Below are positions 1-7,127 of a stretch of DNA of 14,122 nucleotides, piece after piece. The position numbers and the translations under genes were made by a program. Position 1 is the first letter of the stretch, and the number at the start of each line of letters is the position of its first letter. Origin of the DNA: an uncultured Campylobacter sp. (GTDB lineage: Bacteria > Campylobacterota > Campylobacteria > Campylobacterales > Campylobacteraceae); NCBI GenBank assembly GCA_937875715.1, contig CALEHZ010000311.1, positions 1 to 14,122 on the forward strand, read 5' to 3'. The notes beneath the pieces are model-generated. The model was not told the origin of the DNA. It was given only the letters and a program-made list of their open reading frames with translations, and did no database searches.

Positions 1-1470
1 GATGGAATTAAATGGAAGAGAGTTTAGTTGATTATAATGCAGACAGTACACTAGTGCTTCTTCTTTCATGGGACGTTTTATGTCCATTAACATCTTTTTC
101 GGATCATAGACAATTCCCTTTGTCAGTATCATATAAATCACTCGAAGCAGCTTGCAGGCAATTACGATCAGTGACTGCATCTTTTTCAATGAATTATCCG
201 TTCTGGTCGTATAGTAAACATGAAGTTCTTTGAACTCCTTCGAATGCACCACAGCTGATTTAGCTACCTGGAATAACCAGTATCTCAATCGCTTGCGTCC
301 TCTGTGACTGATTTTGGTTTCTCCCTTGTGCTTCCCGGAACTGCAGGCTACAAGCCCCAATCCACTTAATTTCTGGATTTCCTTTACATCATCAAATCTG
401 GATACATCACCTATTTCTGCCAAAATTCCTGTTAATACGCGTTCGCCTACTCCTGATATTTCAAGGATATTTTCTGCATGTGGTATTTCCCTGCATTTCT
501 GACTCAGCTGTAATTCAACAGTTGCAATCTTCACATCCAGTTCAACAATCTTTTCTGCAAACCACTGAACCGCCTGACTGCTTGCACCTGTTCCATCCTT
601 CAATCCCACGCTTTCTCTGGCATACTTTAATATCTCATCGGCTCTGCTGTAGCCGCGTCCTCTTAGCTTAGCATCATGCCAAATCTGCCTTATTCCTTCG
701 CTGCCAAGTGAAGTCAGGGCTTCCGGAAATGGTGCTGTTTTTAACAATTCAAGACTGAATGCTCCGTCAACCTTTCCCAGAGCTTCCTTATACTCCGGAA
801 AATAGATTTTCATTTCCCGATGAAGTCGGTTAAGGTTACGAATCCGGTCTTCACACAGCTGGTCTCGAAACATCGATAAGCGTCTAAGGTCCGCATAGAG
901 TTCTTCTGGAAGGTATGGCATTCCAAAGTTGCCGTCCTTAACAAGATTTGCAATAAGTTTTGGATCCTTTGTGTCATCTTTCAACTGACTGTTATCTTCG
1001 ATTTCTTTTGTCTGCTTCACAGCATATGGATTAACCTGAACAACACTGATTCCGTTTGATATCATCCATGTGGCAAGACAAAACCAGTAATGACCGGTAG
1101 GCTCTAAGCCAAGCACTATCTGATTCTTATGATTGCCGGCAGCAAGTTTTACTGCCCATTCTCTTACACTCTGGAATCCTTCTAAACTGTTGCTGAATGC
1201 GAAAGCGGACTTACTGAGTTCTCTGCCTCTGGTATCAATTGCTCTTACATAATGAGTTTCACTGCCTATATCGCATCCAAGTATAAGCATGTCATCACTG
1301 ATGAAGGAGAGTTTTTCGTTCTTTGCGAACTTTCCTTTGGTTTCCAACTCATGCCAGGTTGAAGCTTTTAGATTATTCTTTATAACTTCAGCTTTTGCAA
1401 TTAATTCCTGCTGTTCAAAAATATTTACTGTTGTTGCTTGATTTCTTCTCTGTTTGCCTTTAAAATTCAT
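1..1470 (-). CDS. IS110-family transposase (DEDD recombinase), C-terminus cut by window edge
   Basis: This open frame runs 490 codons from an ATG at 1470 to the left edge without a stop, so the C-terminus lies outside the window. The N-terminal RuvC-like DEDD domain is visible: GCDIGSETHY (Asp about 67), LGLEPTGHYW (Glu about 123) and LKDDTKDPKLI (Asp about 165-169). The C-terminal Tnp domain follows, with ISGVGERVLTGILAEIG (about 338-354) and SGLGLVACSSGKHKG (about 369-383), whose serines are candidates for the catalytic Ser of this family. A run of about 60 residues before the first DEDD strand is longer than I expect for a typical IS110 transposase. The start is supported by GAGAGG about 9 nt upstream. 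Family members move by RNA-guided recombination without inverted repeats, and I saw none. The frame is intact as far as it can be seen. Confidence 0.93.
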   Translation of the reverse strand, partial: MNFKGKQRRNQATTVNIFEQQELIAKAEVIKNNLKASTWHELETKGKFAKNEKLSFISDDMLILGCDIGSETHYVRAIDTRGRELSKSAFAFSNSLEGFQSVREWAVKLAAGNHKNQIVLGLEPTGHYWFCLATWMISNGISVVQVNPYAVKQTKEIEDNSQLKDDTKDPKLIANLVKDGNFGMPYLPEELYADLRRLSMFRDQLCEDRIRNLNRLHREMKIYFPEYKEALGKVDGAFSLELLKTAPFPEALTSLGSEGIRQIWHDAKLRGRGYSRADEILKYARESVGLKDGTGASSQAVQWFAEKIVELDVKIATVELQLSQKCREIPHAENILEISGVGERVLTGILAEIGDVSRFDDVKEIQKLSGLGLVACSSGKHKGETKISHRGRKRLRYWLFQVAKSAVVHSKEFKELHVYYTTRTDNSLKKMQSLIVIACKLLRVIYMILTKGIVYDPKKMLMDIKRPMKEEALVYCLHYNQLNSLPFNSI

Positions 1471-1726
1471 TTTAGATACCTCTCGTATTTTGGATTTTTA
1501 CCAACTAGCCAGGTCAGTAATAATCTAAATTTACTTGAGGTATTTTTTTGTGTCAATCTCTTGACCTATTTAAAGTATACAGGAAGCTTTTTATCCATAT
1601 AACCCACTGGCCAAAGGAAACCGTGCTGAAAAATACTCGGACCTGAAAAGTTCCAAAGTACTACATCCTCTCTCTTTTTTGGTACACTCAATTCCCACAA
1701 AATTCGATCCTGCAGATTTTTTCAGC
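1471..1726 (-). other. IS110 upstream non-coding end; candidate bridge-RNA region
   Basis: About 250 bases between the transposase start and the terminator at 1727-1772 contain no gene. In IS110-group elements such as IS621 the non-coding end upstream of the transposase encodes the bridge RNA that selects target and donor. This stretch sits in the right place and has a promoter-like pair inside it. I could not place the element end, the core dinucleotide or the two guide loops by eye, so the RNA itself is an inference from position. Confidence 0.35.
1528..1556 (-). promoter_or_regulatory. Sigma-70-like promoter for IS110 transposase or its non-coding RNA
   Basis: On the minus strand TTGACA (1556-1551) is followed after 17 bases by TAAATT (1533-1528). 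The spacing is ideal and the -35 is a perfect match, while the -10 is weak. It lies about 58 bases upstream of the transposase ATG. Confidence 0.4.
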
Positions 1727-1772
1727 AGAAAAACTCCATAAGGCAGATATTCTCATCTGCCTTATGGAGTTT
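1727..1772 (-). terminator. Rho-independent terminator ending the small-gene cluster
   Basis: A perfect 18-bp inverted repeat (1731-1748 and 1755-1772, arm AAACTCCATAAGGCAGAT) encloses a 6-base loop. Read on the minus strand it is followed by TTCTG, giving a stem ending in a U-run. The upstream arm overlaps the last codons and the TAA of the frame ending at 1762, so the gene's C-terminal residues are encoded inside the terminator stem. It isolates the cluster from the IS110 element. Confidence 0.8.
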
Positions 1773-2120
1773 CTAACTTTCTTTCCGGTATATCCTCATA
1801 AAATAACATATAACCATTTTTTGATTTATCACCTTCAAAATAAACAGATATATATTTAATTTTAGAGAATTCTTTTAAATTCATTGGGTCTGTACCCCAT
1901 ATCCTTGGGAATCTTATCTCCTTTTCTTCTGCGCCCCTTAAAATATCCATTATAAATAAAACAGCCGTCTTGGATCTTCCAAAAGTATAAGGGATTTCAA
2001 GTAATCCAAAAATAAAAACAAACAATTACACTTAAATACATATATACTATAGACCATTATAAGAATCTCAAACAACACTGTTATAAAGCTATCTAAGAAA
2101 ACATAATATTTCTTTTTCAT
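1762..2120 (-). pseudogene. Small membrane-anchored protein of unknown function, frameshifted
   Basis: Two overlapping minus-strand frames appear to be one gene. The front part starts at an ATG at 2120 (MKKKYYVFLDSFITVLFEIL) and has a hydrophobic segment of about 25 residues. It then runs into low-quality sequence and stops at 1950. The back part is open in another frame from about 2025 to the TAA at 1762. It continues with a second hydrophobic stretch (FVFIFGLLEIPYTFG) and a soluble tail (FPRIWGTDPMNLKEFSKIKY, then VYFEGDKSKNGYMLFYED). The shift most likely lies in the T-rich run between about 2005 and 2030. The restored product would be about 118 residues. I do not recognise the family. A real frameshift and a sequencing error in a homopolymer-rich spot are both possible, as is a pair of separate short genes. 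Confidence 0.5.
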
Positions 2121-2194
2121 TATGGAAACACCATCCCAAATACTGTAGAACTTAAGGTAGAACAAATCCCAAATTTAGCTCTAAGCACTTGCAT

Positions 2195-2653
2195 TCAATA
2201 CCTTTCGGCTGGGTGGAAGTTGGAGTAATTCACACTAACATTTAATTTTTCACCTATTATATCAAATACATCTGTATTAGTAATTAAACAAATGTGTATC
2301 AGTTGTTTATCCGTAGAAGATACTTCTGTATATTGCTTTATCAATTCACTACTTTTACTAGAAAATAGTGCATTACTAAAAAAATCTTCTCTGCCAATAG
2401 AATCCATGCGCTCATAAATATCCGTTCTATAAAACGTCTGTGTCTGCGAAAACAAATAACATCCTGTTATTTTGATATAATACATTCTATTATTCTCATC
2501 ATCTACAATATCTATTGTAACACAATTTTTATTATAACTAGATTTTTCTGTATATAGTTCTTCACTATTTGCTATAAGAAATATGTTATTATAGCCTTTA
2601 TCCCACTTTTCTAAACTTTCTTTATTTTTTCGTGATTTTTTTGTTAAAACCAT
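2195..2653 (-). CDS. Hypothetical protein, 152 aa, possible immunity protein
   Basis: The frame opens upstream, but the ATG at 2653 is the convincing start because TAGGAGGAAAGAGT sits directly before it, a near-perfect ribosome site. The product begins MVLTKKSRKNKESLEKWDKG and is soluble, with no signal peptide or membrane segment. It is rich in Lys, Asn, Ser and Tyr, with mixed alpha/beta character (VTIDIVDDENNRMYYIKITG, then LIHICLITNTDVFDIIGEKL). I do not recognise a family. Its ribosome site overlaps the stop codon of a start-less reading frame (2665-2865). That coupling is typical of a toxin C-terminal tip followed by its immunity gene, and the size and acidic patches would fit, but the role is inference only. 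The coding sequence appears intact. Confidence 0.75.
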   Translation of the reverse strand: MVLTKKSRKNKESLEKWDKGYNNIFLIANSEELYTEKSSYNKNCVTIDIVDDENNRMYYIKITGCYLFSQTQTFYRTDIYERMDSIGREDFFSNALFSSKSSELIKQYTEVSSTDKQLIHICLITNTDVFDIIGEKLNVSVNYSNFHPAERY

Positions 2654-2664
2654 ACTCTTTCCTC

Positions 2665-2865
2665 CTACTTTATATATAATGTTACGAAACACTTTCGCCT
2701 ATTTTTTTGTAAATAACGTTGTACCCAAGCATTTTTTGTAACACTCCTGGCTAATTTTATCTGGGCATATCCTAAGTAAGAAGGGCTTCGTACCGCCTTT
2801 AGTTTATAAAAAGCACTTTTAAACCATATGTTATTGTATAATTCAACACTTTGAAGCTTCTGTTC
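2665..2865 (-). pseudogene. Orphan C-terminal coding tail upstream of and coupled to the 2195-2653 gene
   Basis: Sixty-six codons are open on the minus strand from just after a TAA at 2866-2868 to a TAG at 2665-2667. There is no ATG, GTG or TTG in frame, so it cannot start by itself. The reading looks protein-like: VELYNNIWFKSAFYKLKAV, then SPSYLGYAQIKLARSVTKNA and WVQRYLQKNRRKCF. It is basic and rich in Tyr and Trp. The TAG is embedded in the GGAGG ribosome site of the next gene, an arrangement of translational coupling. Most likely this is the remaining 3' end of a larger gene, possibly a toxin tip left by recombination. The family is not recognised. Confidence 0.5.
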
Positions 2866-2884
2866 TTACAATTACTTATATTTT

Positions 2885-3328
2885 TCAAGTTATTTTCTCA
2901 ATAGTTAACATTCCTTTCTCTTTCCACAAAACTAAAATTATCACTTGAGAGATTCCTTTTATACATACCTGAATAATATCATGACGACAATTTTCAAAGT
3001 ATGTACCCTTACATGGAAAAAAATATTTATCACAATTCTGGGAAAATATTGCTTTTGATCCATCATTAGATGGCAACTTACATATTTTGCTAAATTTTAT
3101 TTTATCTAGAATGCTACAACTTAACACATTTGTAAAGTATAGTTTATAACTTTTCATTGTATCCGCCTCTTTCAACAGAATACAACTTTCCCCTCGAATC
3201 CATGAAGTTTCTAAACTCTCTATTACAAAATACCCATTCAACTGTTGATGTAAAAATCCATCCAGCCAATAATGGCTGCCTTTTTTATTTTTTCTTAAAT
3301 TATCCACTGTATTTATACAAAAATCCAT
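2885..3328 (-). CDS. Hypothetical protein, 147 aa
   Basis: The ATG at 3328 is preferred over the GTG at 3343 because GTGAGGA lies 8 bases before it. The product begins MDFCINTVDNLRKNKKGSHY and is soluble, with several cysteines and aromatic residues. It has internal stretches LNGYFVIESLETSWIRGES and YKLYFTNVLSCSILDKIKF, and ends in a hydrophobic run (GISQVIILVLWKEKGMLTIE) too short and charged to be a clear membrane segment. I do not recognise a family. It is of the same size class and orientation as the neighbouring 2195-2653 gene, and the AT-rich composition also matches, so the two may belong to the same accessory cassette. The gap of about 20 bases to the 2665-2865 tail suggests co-transcription. 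Confidence 0.65.
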   Translation of the reverse strand: MDFCINTVDNLRKNKKGSHYWLDGFLHQQLNGYFVIESLETSWIRGESCILLKEADTMKSYKLYFTNVLSCSILDKIKFSKICKLPSNDGSKAIFSQNCDKYFFPCKGTYFENCRHDIIQVCIKGISQVIILVLWKEKGMLTIEKIT

Positions 3329-3951
3329 TATATTATTCCTCACATATAATTTTATAGTTCACCTAAAAGCTCTATATACTATCACACCACACCAATACAC
3401 TTATATTTAAACTGATCTCCCCGTTTTACCTTAAACATGGTTCTTCAAATTGAAGGGATAATGATACCCGTTCTATGTGAGTATCTTCTATATACGAAAT
3501 GCCGAAGAATTGTAGCAAAGTTATCGTTGTGATAACATTCCCAAACTACTAATTCGCTCTGAAGTTTTTTCTATGTCATTAAACCGATGTGAAAGACACT
3601 AGCAAGTCATTGCATTGCGTTCAACCTTTGCAATATTAAGCAATCTGTCATACTTTGAAGGTGGTTTAGATTGATACCATGAACTTTTTCTAAGCCACAA
3701 AGGATTTAACAACGCTTGCGATCAGTTTTGCAAGTATTTTTATTCTTGGTAGTTTTCTCAAAAATATCTCATTCCTCTTGTGTTAACTGAATTTTATATA
3801 ATTGGTGGCCAGCCGTGGAAAACATCACCAATCATTTTGTTTAACATAACACATAACAAATCTTTGACTCGCAAGTACTTTTGGTATCAATAACTATGCC
3901 AACACTTCCTATGCACATCGTCCATCTACTTAATTATAGATCGCTTCAACC
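3329..3951. other. Decayed intergenic stretch without a supportable gene
   Basis: No continuous reading frame of note is present on either strand. Short protein-like minus-strand pieces separated by stops occur, such as KPPSKYDRLLNIAKVERNAM near 3600-3670 and EDTHIERVSLSLQFEEPCLR near 3430-3490. This suggests old coding DNA broken by frameshifts. I could not name a source family. Confidence 0.5.
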
Positions 3952-4135
3952 CTAACCTAAACTGTGGTGCATTCCTAAGAACTCGAATCCTTCCTTTCCG
4001 TCCCACATGCAAACTATCTTCGTCTTAACAGGATGTAGTTTCAAGTCCAGTTTTCCCATGATGTATTGCAACAGTGTTAGTGCATGGTTTGCGTTTTTCT
4101 TATTCTTACAAATGATTACGGAGTAAGTAGACCTA
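3952..4135 (-). pseudogene. Group II intron reverse transcriptase/maturase remnant
   Basis: The minus strand encodes about 58 residues of a reverse transcriptase palm domain: SVIICKNKKNANHALTLLQY, then LDLKLHPVKTKIVCMWDGKE and GFEFLGMHH, ending at a TAG (3952-3954). The L-x-L-x-P-x-KT and GFEFLG signatures are characteristic of group II intron maturases, just after the catalytic YADD box. The YADD box itself and everything before it are missing because the IS5-family element begins there. The thumb, maturase and endonuclease regions are not recognisable downstream. This is a dead fragment showing that a retroelement once occupied the site. Confidence 0.75.
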
Positions 4136-4150
4136 GAGCGTGTTTGAAAA
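4136..4150 (+). repeat. Terminal inverted repeat, left end of IS5-family element
   Basis: GAGCGTGTTTGAAAA is preceded by TA and matches the reverse complement of 5000-5014 exactly. Confidence 0.92.
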
Positions 4151-4164
4151 ACATTTGAGTTTGT

Positions 4165-4928
4165 TTATTTTAACCAAATGAGAATGGAAGCAATGTATAT
4201 GAACCCCAGATAGGTAACAGCCAGTTTGTCATAACGCGTAGCTATCCGGCGAAAACCCTTTAGTTTAAGAAAATATTTTTCGACCAGATGTCTTTCTTTA
4301 TAGAGCCACCAATCACAATGACGTTCAAATTTTCCTCCCTTTCTGGATGGAATCGTAGGTTCTCCACCGTGTTCGTAGATATAATCTAACAGTTGGTTGC
4401 TGTCATACCCACGGTCTGCCAGTACATTGCTTCCTTCTATATTAATACGTTCCAGTATAGGAATCGCATAATTGATATCGTTGCGTTGTCCTTCGCTGAG
4501 CATAACAAACAGGGGCTATCCATAGTCATCTACGACTGCATGGATTTTGGTACTGGCTCCTCCTCGGCTGTGCCCGATTTCATTGGAAGGCCCCCTTTTT
4601 TTGCACCTGCACTATGTTGATGAGCCTGTACGATGAAAGCGTCCAGGGATAATTCCCCCAATTCAGCCTCCAGGCTTAAAAGTCGGAAGATATTATCAAG
4701 AATTCCATCCTCTATCCATTTTCGAAAGCGGCTGTAAATGGTTTCCCAGGGTCCATAGCGTTCTGGTAAATCACGCCAGGGCGCACCACTGCGGGCAATC
4801 CAGATAATCCCATTAAGGATAGTACGGTTATTTTTGCGTGGACGCCCCTGCTTCCCAGTATTTTCAGGAGGAAGTAAGTCAACAATACGATTCCATTCAT
4901 CATCGGTTAATTCATATCGCCGCAACAT
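4165..4928 (-). pseudogene. IS5-family DDE transposase, two frames with an extra amber stop
   Basis: The first frame starts at the ATG at 4928 (MLRRYELTDDEWNRIVDLLP), with GGGGTG upstream. It holds the N-terminal DUF4096-type domain (GRPRKNNRTILNGIIWIARS, GAPWRDLPERYGPWETIYSR) and the first catalytic Asp (LSLDAFIVQAHQH). At A7G5 (4591-4602) a -1 slip would link it to the second frame, giving KKRGPSNEIGHSRGGASTKI, as in frameshift-expressed IS427 elements. The second frame carries the other residues of the DDE triad: Asp in VLADRGYDSNQLL and Glu in RHLVEKYFLKLKGFRR. However, the -1 frame meets a TAG at 4516-4518 where relatives read through (DDYG, stop, PLFVML). This copy should therefore be unable to make the full protein unless the amber is suppressed. 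Confidence 0.88.
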
Positions 4929-4999
4929 AATAAACACCCCTTTTTCTTTATTTTAACATGAAAAAGGTTATAAAAACATATGTTTTGTGCAACTTTTAA

Positions 5000-5014
5000 T
5001 TTTCAAACACGCTC
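5000..5014 (-). repeat. Terminal inverted repeat, right end of IS5-family element
   Basis: TTTTCAAACACGCTC is the exact inverse of the left end and is followed by TA, the presumed target duplication. Confidence 0.92.
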
Positions 5015-5213
5015 TAGAGCGCTTTTACACAGAAAACAACCACCAGCTCTTGGTGACAAGCCACATTATTTCGGCTGTTAGAACCTCCGTGGTCGCAGCA
5101 GCAGTGGCAGGCATTAGAGCTTCGCTTCATGAGATTGTGAAGCAGAAGTACTCTTTTGCGTGGCGGGTGGAAAGACACCTGGAAGAAAGATGGGCGGAAG
5201 TCAGCTATTTTCA
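5015..5213. other. Short segment of unknown origin between the IS element and the Campylobacter gene
   Basis: This stretch is visibly richer in G and C than the DNA to its right. Read on the plus strand it gives a continuous, protein-like helical peptide (HQLLVTSHIISAVRTSVVAA, then SLHEIVKQKYSFAWRVERHL). Read on the minus strand, as a continuation of the glycosyltransferase, it gives an implausible Cys/His/Ser-rich peptide. It is therefore probably an internal piece of a plus-strand gene, without start or stop, inserted or joined here. The KYSFAWR stretch is faintly like SbmA/BacA-type transporters, but this is too weak to name it. Confidence 0.4.
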
Positions 5214-5592
5214 TGATAAAGGTAGTGCATGTTCTGGTTTCTTTTATAAAATTTTTTATTGTTTTTACGGTGTTTTCCCCAATGATTTTTTTAATTATTT
5301 TTTTACACAAGGCTGCCATTTTGTTTGTCTTAGGCGCTACTGCGGTCTCTTGTGGGGTTTTTAGTGTATATTTTACTATACTTTGAAGTTCTTTTTTGCA
5401 CCAATATTTCACATTTTTGCTAGCAAGCTCTTTATCCTCAGTCTCGTAGTATAAAACAAGCTCAATGTCATCTCGGCGCGCAAATTCTTTTAGCAAGCAA
5501 GCCGCTGCAAAAAACACTCCAGAGCGTGCCCAATGAGCGTCTTTTATGTTTGCAATTAGCGTGATATTGTAAATTAACTTGATTTTATCCAT
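5214..5592 (-). pseudogene. Glycosyltransferase N-terminal fragment, truncated paralogue of the next gene
   Basis: The gene begins at an ATG at 5592 (MDKIKLIYNITLIANIKDAH) with AAGGT upstream. The first 126 or so residues match the layout of the intact glycosyltransferase at 5767-7041, whose N-terminus reads [20 protein letters not shown]. Both have the hydrophobic first strand, a G[VI]F motif at about residue 21-26, then a KEFARRDDIELVLYYETEDK-like segment. At about 5214 the sequence leaves the family. The acceptor-domain remainder and the whole nucleotide-sugar domain are absent. In frame, the minus strand stays open into the IS element, but that tail (HPPRKRVLLLHNLMKRSSNA and on) is not glycosyltransferase. 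The product, if made, would be inactive. Confidence 0.75.
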
Positions 5593-5620
5593 TTATTTTA
5601 CCTTAAAATTATTTTATAAA

Positions 5621-5766
5621 ATTCACTACTGAATTTTATAAAATTCAGTTTTTATAAAATTCAGTTTTTATAAAATTCAAAGCATTTTTTAAAAAATTCA
5701 CTTTTAAAAAATTCACTTTTAAAAAATTCACTTTTATAAAATTCAAACCTTGAATTTTATAAAAAA
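5621..5766. repeat. Array of AT-rich palindromic units (TGAATTTT/AAAATTCA)
   Basis: The space between the two glycosyltransferase genes is almost wholly built from a 15-16-base unit, CTTTTAWAAAATTCA or GTTTTTATAAAATTCA, repeated about seven times. It is flanked by inverted copies, including the perfect 18-bp palindrome TGAATTTTATAAAATTCA at about 5630-5647 and an inverted unit near 5751. About ten octamer copies can be counted here. The array can fold into alternative AT hairpins and its unit number could vary by slippage. Confidence 0.85.
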
Positions 5767-7041
5767 TTATTTTTTTATTCTTTTTTTAAACTCTTCTACC
5801 ATTATATCAGCGCATTTTTCCCAGCTGAATTTTTTAGCTTGTTCTAAGCCTTTTTTTGAGTTTTCTTTTCTTAGTTCTTCATTAAAATAATAATCTTCAT
5901 AAGCTTTTATATGAGCTGCATCATCGTCATAATCTATCATAATTCCAGCGTCTCCCACTACTTCTGGCAAAGAGCTATTGTTGCTTGTGATTACTGGTGT
6001 CCCACAGCTCATGGCTTCAAGTGGTGGAAGTCCAAAGCCTTCGTATTGTGAGGTATAAACGAAAAATAAAGCCCCTGAGTAAAGTGCTGCTTGGTCAGCA
6101 TCATCCACATAGCCTATTTTTAAAATTTTATCTTTTAGCTCATTTAGATTTTCTATTTCACTTTCTAAAATGCTTATAAATCTATCCCAGTGAGCTCCAC
6201 CTAAAACAAATACTAAATCATCAATATTATTCTTGCGGATAAAAGAAGCAAAGCATTTTACAGCTCTTATTAAGTTTTTGCGTGGCTCTAGGGTGCAAAG
6301 TGAGAAAATGTATTTTTTATTTTCAGGGATATTATATTTTTTTCTAGCTTCTGTGATGGCGGCTGAATTTTCTGGCTTAAAACGCTCGTCGCAAGCAAGT
6401 GGGGTAACGATGATGTTTTCAGGCTTTAAATGCGGTAAGTATTCTAAAAAATCTTTTTTGGTGTAGGCGGAGATGGAAAAACAAATATCATCTACATTTA
6501 AATTCCTACAAAGTTCTAAAAACCAATATCCGCCGGGATTATTTTTATATTCTTTGAAAATCAAGGGAATTACATCATAAATAATTGTGAATTTTTTCAA
6601 AGCGCCAAATTCTTTTGGTATTTCATAGCAAGGCGAAAAAAATATATCATAAGAGTTAGAAAATTCATTTTTAATTATATTTTGATTTTGAAAAATACCT
6701 TTAAAGTCTCTTAATAGCTTTATTGCGCCTTTTGTAAATTTATAGAGCAAATTTACAAAACTAGCAGGAAAACGAGCGAGCACTTTTTTAGCAAGTGGTC
6801 TAAATCTATTACCGAGCAGCGCAGTGGGTCTAAAAATACAAGGCAAATCATCTCTGCCAGTAATTTTTTTTAGGTTTTCTAAAGCAACTTTTTTATTGTC
6901 AGTTTTGCAATACAAAGTCATTTCAAAATCTGAATTTTTTAAAAATTCCCTAATTAAATACTGAGAAGTTGTGAAAATTCCAGTCCTAGAAACAGCATTT
7001 GCTAGTATGGTCACATCAAAAATCATGCGAATTTTATTCAT
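5767..7041 (-). CDS. Glycosyltransferase, GT4 family (GT-B fold)
   Basis: This is a full-length 424-residue retaining glycosyltransferase that should transfer a nucleotide-activated sugar onto a surface glycan or lipid-linked acceptor at the cytoplasmic face of the inner membrane. The N-terminal acceptor domain occupies about 1-235, with [10 protein letters not shown] near 151-160. The C-terminal domain begins at [19 protein letters not shown] (242-260), whose EPRKN supplies phosphate-binding residues. It carries the E-x7-E motif EGFGLPPLE (334-342) and [20 protein letters not shown] (347-366). The start ATG at 7041 has AAGG 7 bases upstream. It lies downstream of trpB on the same strand, separated by an inverted repeat, and upstream of a truncated paralogue, so this was probably a small glycan locus. 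Sugar and acceptor cannot be read from sequence. Confidence 0.92.
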   Translation of the reverse strand: MNKIRMIFDVTILANAVSRTGIFTTSQYLIREFLKNSDFEMTLYCKTDNKKVALENLKKITGRDDLPCIFRPTALLGNRFRPLAKKVLARFPASFVNLLYKFTKGAIKLLRDFKGIFQNQNIIKNEFSNSYDIFFSPCYEIPKEFGALKKFTIIYDVIPLIFKEYKNNPGGYWFLELCRNLNVDDICFSISAYTKKDFLEYLPHLKPENIIVTPLACDERFKPENSAAITEARKKYNIPENKKYIFSLCTLEPRKNLIRAVKCFASFIRKNNIDDLVFVLGGAHWDRFISILESEIENLNELKDKILKIGYVDDADQAALYSGALFFVYTSQYEGFGLPPLEAMSCGTPVITSNNSSLPEVVGDAGIMIDYDDDAAHIKAYEDYYFNEELRKENSKKGLEQAKKFSWEKCADIMVEEFKKRIKK

Positions 7042-7073
7042 CTATAGCCTTAGTAAAATTTATTTATAAATGC

Positions 7074-7120
7074 TGAATTTTCTAGCTTTTATTAAAAAAT
7101 TCAAAAAGCTAGAAAATTCA
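7074..7120. terminator. 17-bp inverted repeat between trpB and the glycosyltransferase gene
   Basis: TGAATTTTCTAGCTTTT (7074-7090) and AAAAGCTAGAAAATTCA (7104-7120) pair perfectly around a 13-base loop that itself contains AAAATTCA. It ends 7 bases before the trpB stop codon and precedes the next start by 32 bases, so it may act as a terminator or attenuating hairpin on the minus strand. The ends are the same TGAATTTT octamer as the other intergenic repeats. Confidence 0.6.
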
Positions 7121-7127
7121 AAAAAAT

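Larger units (their letters stand above)
4136..5014. mobile_element. IS5-family insertion sequence (IS427-like), 879 bp, complete ends, defective
   Basis: The element is bounded by a perfect 15-bp terminal inverted repeat (GAGCGTGTTTGAAAA at 4136-4150, inverted at 5000-5014). The dinucleotide TA occurs immediately outside both ends (4134-4135 and 5015-5016) and fits the 2-bp target duplication known for the IS427 subgroup. One transposase gene split over two frames fills the interior on the minus strand. The right end plus its flank forms the palindrome CGCTCTAGAGCG, because the outside bases GAGCG mimic the start of the element. On the left the element interrupts a reverse transcriptase remnant. 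On the right it abuts DNA of unknown origin. Confidence 0.9.

Noticed and set aside
12..671. Plus-strand open frames of 62-73 codons at the left edge
   Set aside because: They lie antisense to a continuous, motif-bearing IS110 transposase frame and have no ribosome sites or family features.
5015..5213. SbmA/BacA-type transporter fragment
   Set aside because: Only a loose KYSFAWR resemblance. The residues that follow do not match the family, so it is left unnamed.
5014..5230. Minus-strand continuation of the glycosyltransferase frame down to the IS element
   Set aside because: The peptide is Cys/His/Ser-rich, matches nothing in the intact paralogue, and the composition changes here. The frame is open by chance.
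5621..5766. CRISPR array
   Set aside because: The repeats are contiguous 15-16-base AT units with no unique spacers of constant length and no cas genes nearby.
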